The position numbers were made by a program, and so were the translations under genes. The notes under the pieces are model-generated. The model ran no database searches and was not told the DNA's origin. It saw only the letters and a program-made list of their open reading frames with translations. A stretch of DNA of 64,000 nucleotides from Maribellus luteus (lineage in GTDB: Bacteria > Bacteroidota > Bacteroidia > Bacteroidales > Prolixibacteraceae): NCBI RefSeq assembly GCF_003576475.1, contig NZ_QWGR01000019.1, forward strand, positions 38,434 through 102,433. Reading direction: 5' to 3'. Within the stretch, counting starts at the first letter, position 1, and every line of letters starts with the position of its first letter. Shown one piece after another: positions 61,981-64,000 of this stretch.

Positions 61981-62636
61981 GGTAAATCACCACGTCCTGA
62001 AAAAATCGTCAGACAAGGCTTGGTGACTTACCACGGGGCAAAAAATTGATTTTCCTGCCAATGGTGAATCGCCACGCGATGAAAAATTGGTTTTTCGGTG
62101 AATGGTAAATCACCACGTGATGAAAAATTGATTTTTCGACCAATGGTGACGCACCACGTGATGAGAAAATGATTTTTTGGCGAATGGTGACTTACCACGT
62201 CCTGAAAAACTGATTGGTCAGCTTATTTTCCCGGAAAATGGACTGAAAAAATGATTGGACAAGTCATTTCCACAGAAAACGGGGTGGAAAAATGTTTGGT
62301 CGGCTTATTTTCCAGGGAAATGACCTGAAAAATTGATTGGCGGGCTTTTGTCCAGCGACAATGAAGTGAAAAAGTATTTTGGCAACGTTTTGTCCGGGAC
62401 AATGAAGTGAAAAAATGTTTTGACAACCTTTTGTCCGCGACAATGAAGCAAAAAAGTGTTTTGACAGCCTTTTGTCCGCGACAATGATGTGAAAAAGTAT
62501 TTTGCCAACCTTTTGTCCGCGACAATGAAGTGAAAAAGTATTTTGCCAACGTTTTGTCCGGGACAATGAAGCGAAAAATTGATTGGCGGGTCTTTGTCCA
62601 GCGACAATGAAGCCAAAAATCATTCCGGCAGCTTTT
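61981..62636. repeat. Tandem array of 41-bp units (16 copies)
   Basis: Unit starts fall exactly at 61981 + 41n. Two sub-types share a central TGAaAAAnTnATTTT: the first five or six begin ggtnAnTnnCCACGTGATG, the later ones centre on TTTTGTCCgcGACAATGAAG; the units between are mixed. Since 41 is not a multiple of three, the minus strand stays open in all three frames for 300-360 nt. There is no spacer structure, so it is not CRISPR. Length is close to four helical turns. Function unknown. Confidence 0.9.
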
Positions 62637-62900
62637 GGTACTTCCTCCCTACCCCAAACTGCGTACTGCCCTCAAAATCTTTTTAATGCTCAGCCAACAA
62701 GGATGAGAAATTATGTTTATTTTAGAAAACAAAAACGAATAATTACCCAATACATTGAAAACTCTGCTTGCCAATACAAAACACAAATACGGTTGGCTTT
62801 TTAGATGCAAAGCCTCAGATATCAAAGACTTAAACAACCAGGCATTAGTATAGTGTATGTTACAGTGTGGCATACATATACGTTACCGCCAATTTACGAG
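62637..62900. other. A+T-rich leader before the TPR gene
   Basis: No gene assigned. A frame open from 62805 reaches the TPR start but adds 32 atypical residues, so the leader is regarded as non-coding. Composition shifts to clearly A+T-rich from about 62680. Confidence 0.4.
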
Positions 62901-63923
62901 ATGAACGAGCAATATAACATAGAAGAGATAAGACAACTTGAAAAAAACCTTTCTGAAAAACCTGATGACACGGATTTAATGAATAAGTTGGCTATTGGTT
63001 ATTTGAATTGCAGAGAAGCTGATAGCTTTAATAAAGTAGATGATTTATTAAAAAAGGCATTTGAGATTAAGCCATCTATTAAGACTTCAAATAATTATGC
63101 ATATCAAATTATAACGGATCGGGATGATTACGAAAAAGGAATTGAAATATTAAAACCATTCGTAGACAAGAAACCAAAATCATTTATGCCATATAATGTG
63201 ATTGGTTATGCTTACTTAATGAAAGGAAACTATGAGAAGGCTAAGTTTTATTTTGAAAAAGCAATGACTTTATCACAAACGGAAATGGTGGAAATTATTC
63301 ACAATTTGGCAGTATGTGAAAATCATTTAGGAAATCCTCAAAAAGCCCTCAATTTGTATGATAAATCAATTGCGATAAATGACAAAGATAATGAGTCAAA
63401 GTTTAATAAAGCGGTATGTTTATATGAGCTAGGTTCGCATTCTGAAATAGAAGAAATTATTCAAACAATTAGAAAGAGCGCAGCTTATAAAGATTCAACA
63501 GCTTGGGTGTCAAGTTCAGAATTAAGTGAACTTTATTATTTGCAAGGTGATTTGCAGAATGCATATGATTTTTTTTTACAGAATCCTTTCACACCTGATT
63601 TAATTTCAGATTTGGTATCATCTTTTCTTCTATTTAACTATGATAAACCTAAGTTTCAAAAATTGGTAAACGAACAAGTTGGAGAAAAAAATGAATGGAT
63701 TAACGAACTCAATGACCCTAAAGATGAAGATTATTATGATTACTCGGATGAAGAAAGGATTGAACAGACTAAGAAGTTAGAAAATGAAATTCACACCTTG
63801 AAAAGTATTGAACTCCATTTGACTAAACCTCCACAATTAAATCCTGCAAAACTATATATGACTACTTTCTGTGGTTGTATGTTATATGATTGTAAGATAC
63901 ACAGGACACAATTTGATGAATAA
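62901..63923 (+). CDS. Tetratricopeptide-repeat protein of unknown function
   Basis: 340 residues from MNEQYNIEEI. About six TPR-like helix pairs are visible (MPYNVIGYAYLMKGNYEKAK, IIHNLAVCENHLGNPQKALNLY, SELSELYYLQGDLQNAYDFF), then an acidic stretch (DPKDEDYYDYSDEER) and a Cys-containing tail (TTFCGCMLYDCKIHRTQF). Composition is clearly more A+T-rich than the chromosomal core, consistent with transfer. The 3' end of a group II intron on the other strand lies 1 nt after the stop codon. Confidence 0.75.
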   Translation: MNEQYNIEEIRQLEKNLSEKPDDTDLMNKLAIGYLNCREADSFNKVDDLLKKAFEIKPSIKTSNNYAYQIITDRDDYEKGIEILKPFVDKKPKSFMPYNVIGYAYLMKGNYEKAKFYFEKAMTLSQTEMVEIIHNLAVCENHLGNPQKALNLYDKSIAINDKDNESKFNKAVCLYELGSHSEIEEIIQTIRKSAAYKDSTAWVSSSELSELYYLQGDLQNAYDFFLQNPFTPDLISDLVSSFLLFNYDKPKFQKLVNEQVGEKNEWINELNDPKDEDYYDYSDEERIEQTKKLENEIHTLKSIELHLTKPPQLNPAKLYMTTFCGCMLYDCKIHRTQFDE

Positions 63924-63924
63924 A

Positions 63925-64000
63925 GTCGAGTAGGTAAAGGGGAATCACACCCCTAAACCTCTCACAGAACCGTACGTGATAGTCTCCCATCATACGGCTC
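63925..64000 (-). mobile_element. Group II intron, 3' end (rest outside window)
   Basis: Read on the minus strand, the catalytic domain V is followed by a domain VI-like hairpin (GAGAGGTTTAGGGGTG to CCCCTTTACCTACTCGAC) with an A-containing bulge near CCTACTC, and the intron ends in CTACTCGAC. The exon resumes at 63924, 1 nt beyond the TPR stop codon. Domains I-IV and a reverse transcriptase gene, if present, must lie at higher coordinates. Group II introns are retroelements, so the right flank is a mobile region. Confidence 0.85.
63967..64000 (-). ncRNA. Group II intron domain V
   Basis: Exactly 34 nt, GAGCCGTA to TACGGTTC on the minus strand, with a two-base bulge, a second short helix and a GGAGAC-type loop. 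The AGC catalytic triad occupies positions 2-4. This size and shape are diagnostic of domain V. Confidence 0.88.

Noticed and set aside
62223..62623. Three overlapping minus-strand genes of about 103-119 residues
   Set aside because: They are frame-shifted readings of the same 41-bp repeat and translate to the same peptide phases; no start context or homologous family.
61981..62636. CRISPR array
   Set aside because: Units are continuous 41-mers that differ from each other throughout, without constant repeats separated by unique spacers, and no cas gene is near.
1..64000. tRNA and rRNA genes
   Set aside because: No cloverleaf with a GGTTCGAATCC-type T arm or conserved rRNA stretch was seen on either strand; a tRNAscan or Rfam run would settle it.

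Overview
The window reads as chromosome of a member of the Bacteroidota, most likely an environmental Marinilabiliales/Prolixibacteraceae-type organism (the order is inference). The support: several starts are preceded by the Bacteroidota promoter pattern TTG-N17-21-TAnnTTTG and few have a Shine-Dalgarno; a protease carries a type IX secretion sorting domain; NusB is the long Bacteroidota form; and phylum-typical pairs such as DUF6913-dapA and DUF3822-rsmD are present. No rRNA, tRNA or CRISPR array was recognised.

Layout. 1-1363: an A+T-rich left flank with the end of an NAD-dependent DNA ligase and a DEDDh exonuclease-BRCT protein. 1.6-15.1 kb: dapA, a solitary AddA/RecB-like helicase-nuclease, a Rieske lipoprotein, GH29 fucosidase, msrA with a YciI-like protein, a serine hydrolase and small membrane proteins. 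15.2-22.9 kb: a divergent tryptophanase/tyrosine phenol-lyase relative, a 200-bp MITE-like element, an fRMsr-type GAF protein, a ParE-type toxin-antitoxin pair plus an orphan antitoxin, hisS, hutH and an ECF sigma factor. 23.1-26.4 kb: an envelope cluster of a coiled-coil lipoprotein ending in Lys-Lys, two YkuD L,D-transpeptidases and a membrane partner. 26.4-31.7 kb: a 21-bp tandem array, a DUF1080 hydrolase and the dTDP-rhamnose operon rfbA-rfbC-rfbD-pgm. 32.0-51.4 kb: housekeeping genes (rpsA, rnz, rsmD, pdxH, dnaX, nusB, yajC, ychF) with a RecD-like helicase, GPP34 protein, threonine aldolase, rhomboid protease, PagL-like deacylase and a CPA2 antiporter. 51.6-61.6 kb: a Nudix-type regulator, an ECF sigma/membrane protein/Spy-like cassette, a glycosyltransferase, a thioredoxin-like protein, a T9SS trypsin-like protease, two haem-binding proteins, a free-standing ThrRS editing domain and a DEAD-box helicase. 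61.6-64.0 kb: an accessory right flank with decayed word repeats, a 16-unit 41-bp array, an A+T-rich TPR gene and the 3' end (domains V and VI) of a group II intron that runs off the window on the minus strand.

The strongest points for follow-up are a dnaX gene interrupted by a run of ten A followed directly by a stop, placed exactly where a gamma subunit should end; the lipoprotein/L,D-transpeptidase cluster, which looks like a possible Braun-lipoprotein-like tether; a perfect palindrome between and over the promoter elements of a catalytically degenerate Nudix regulator; a beta-eliminating lyase with altered PLP-pocket residues; and two helically phased tandem arrays.
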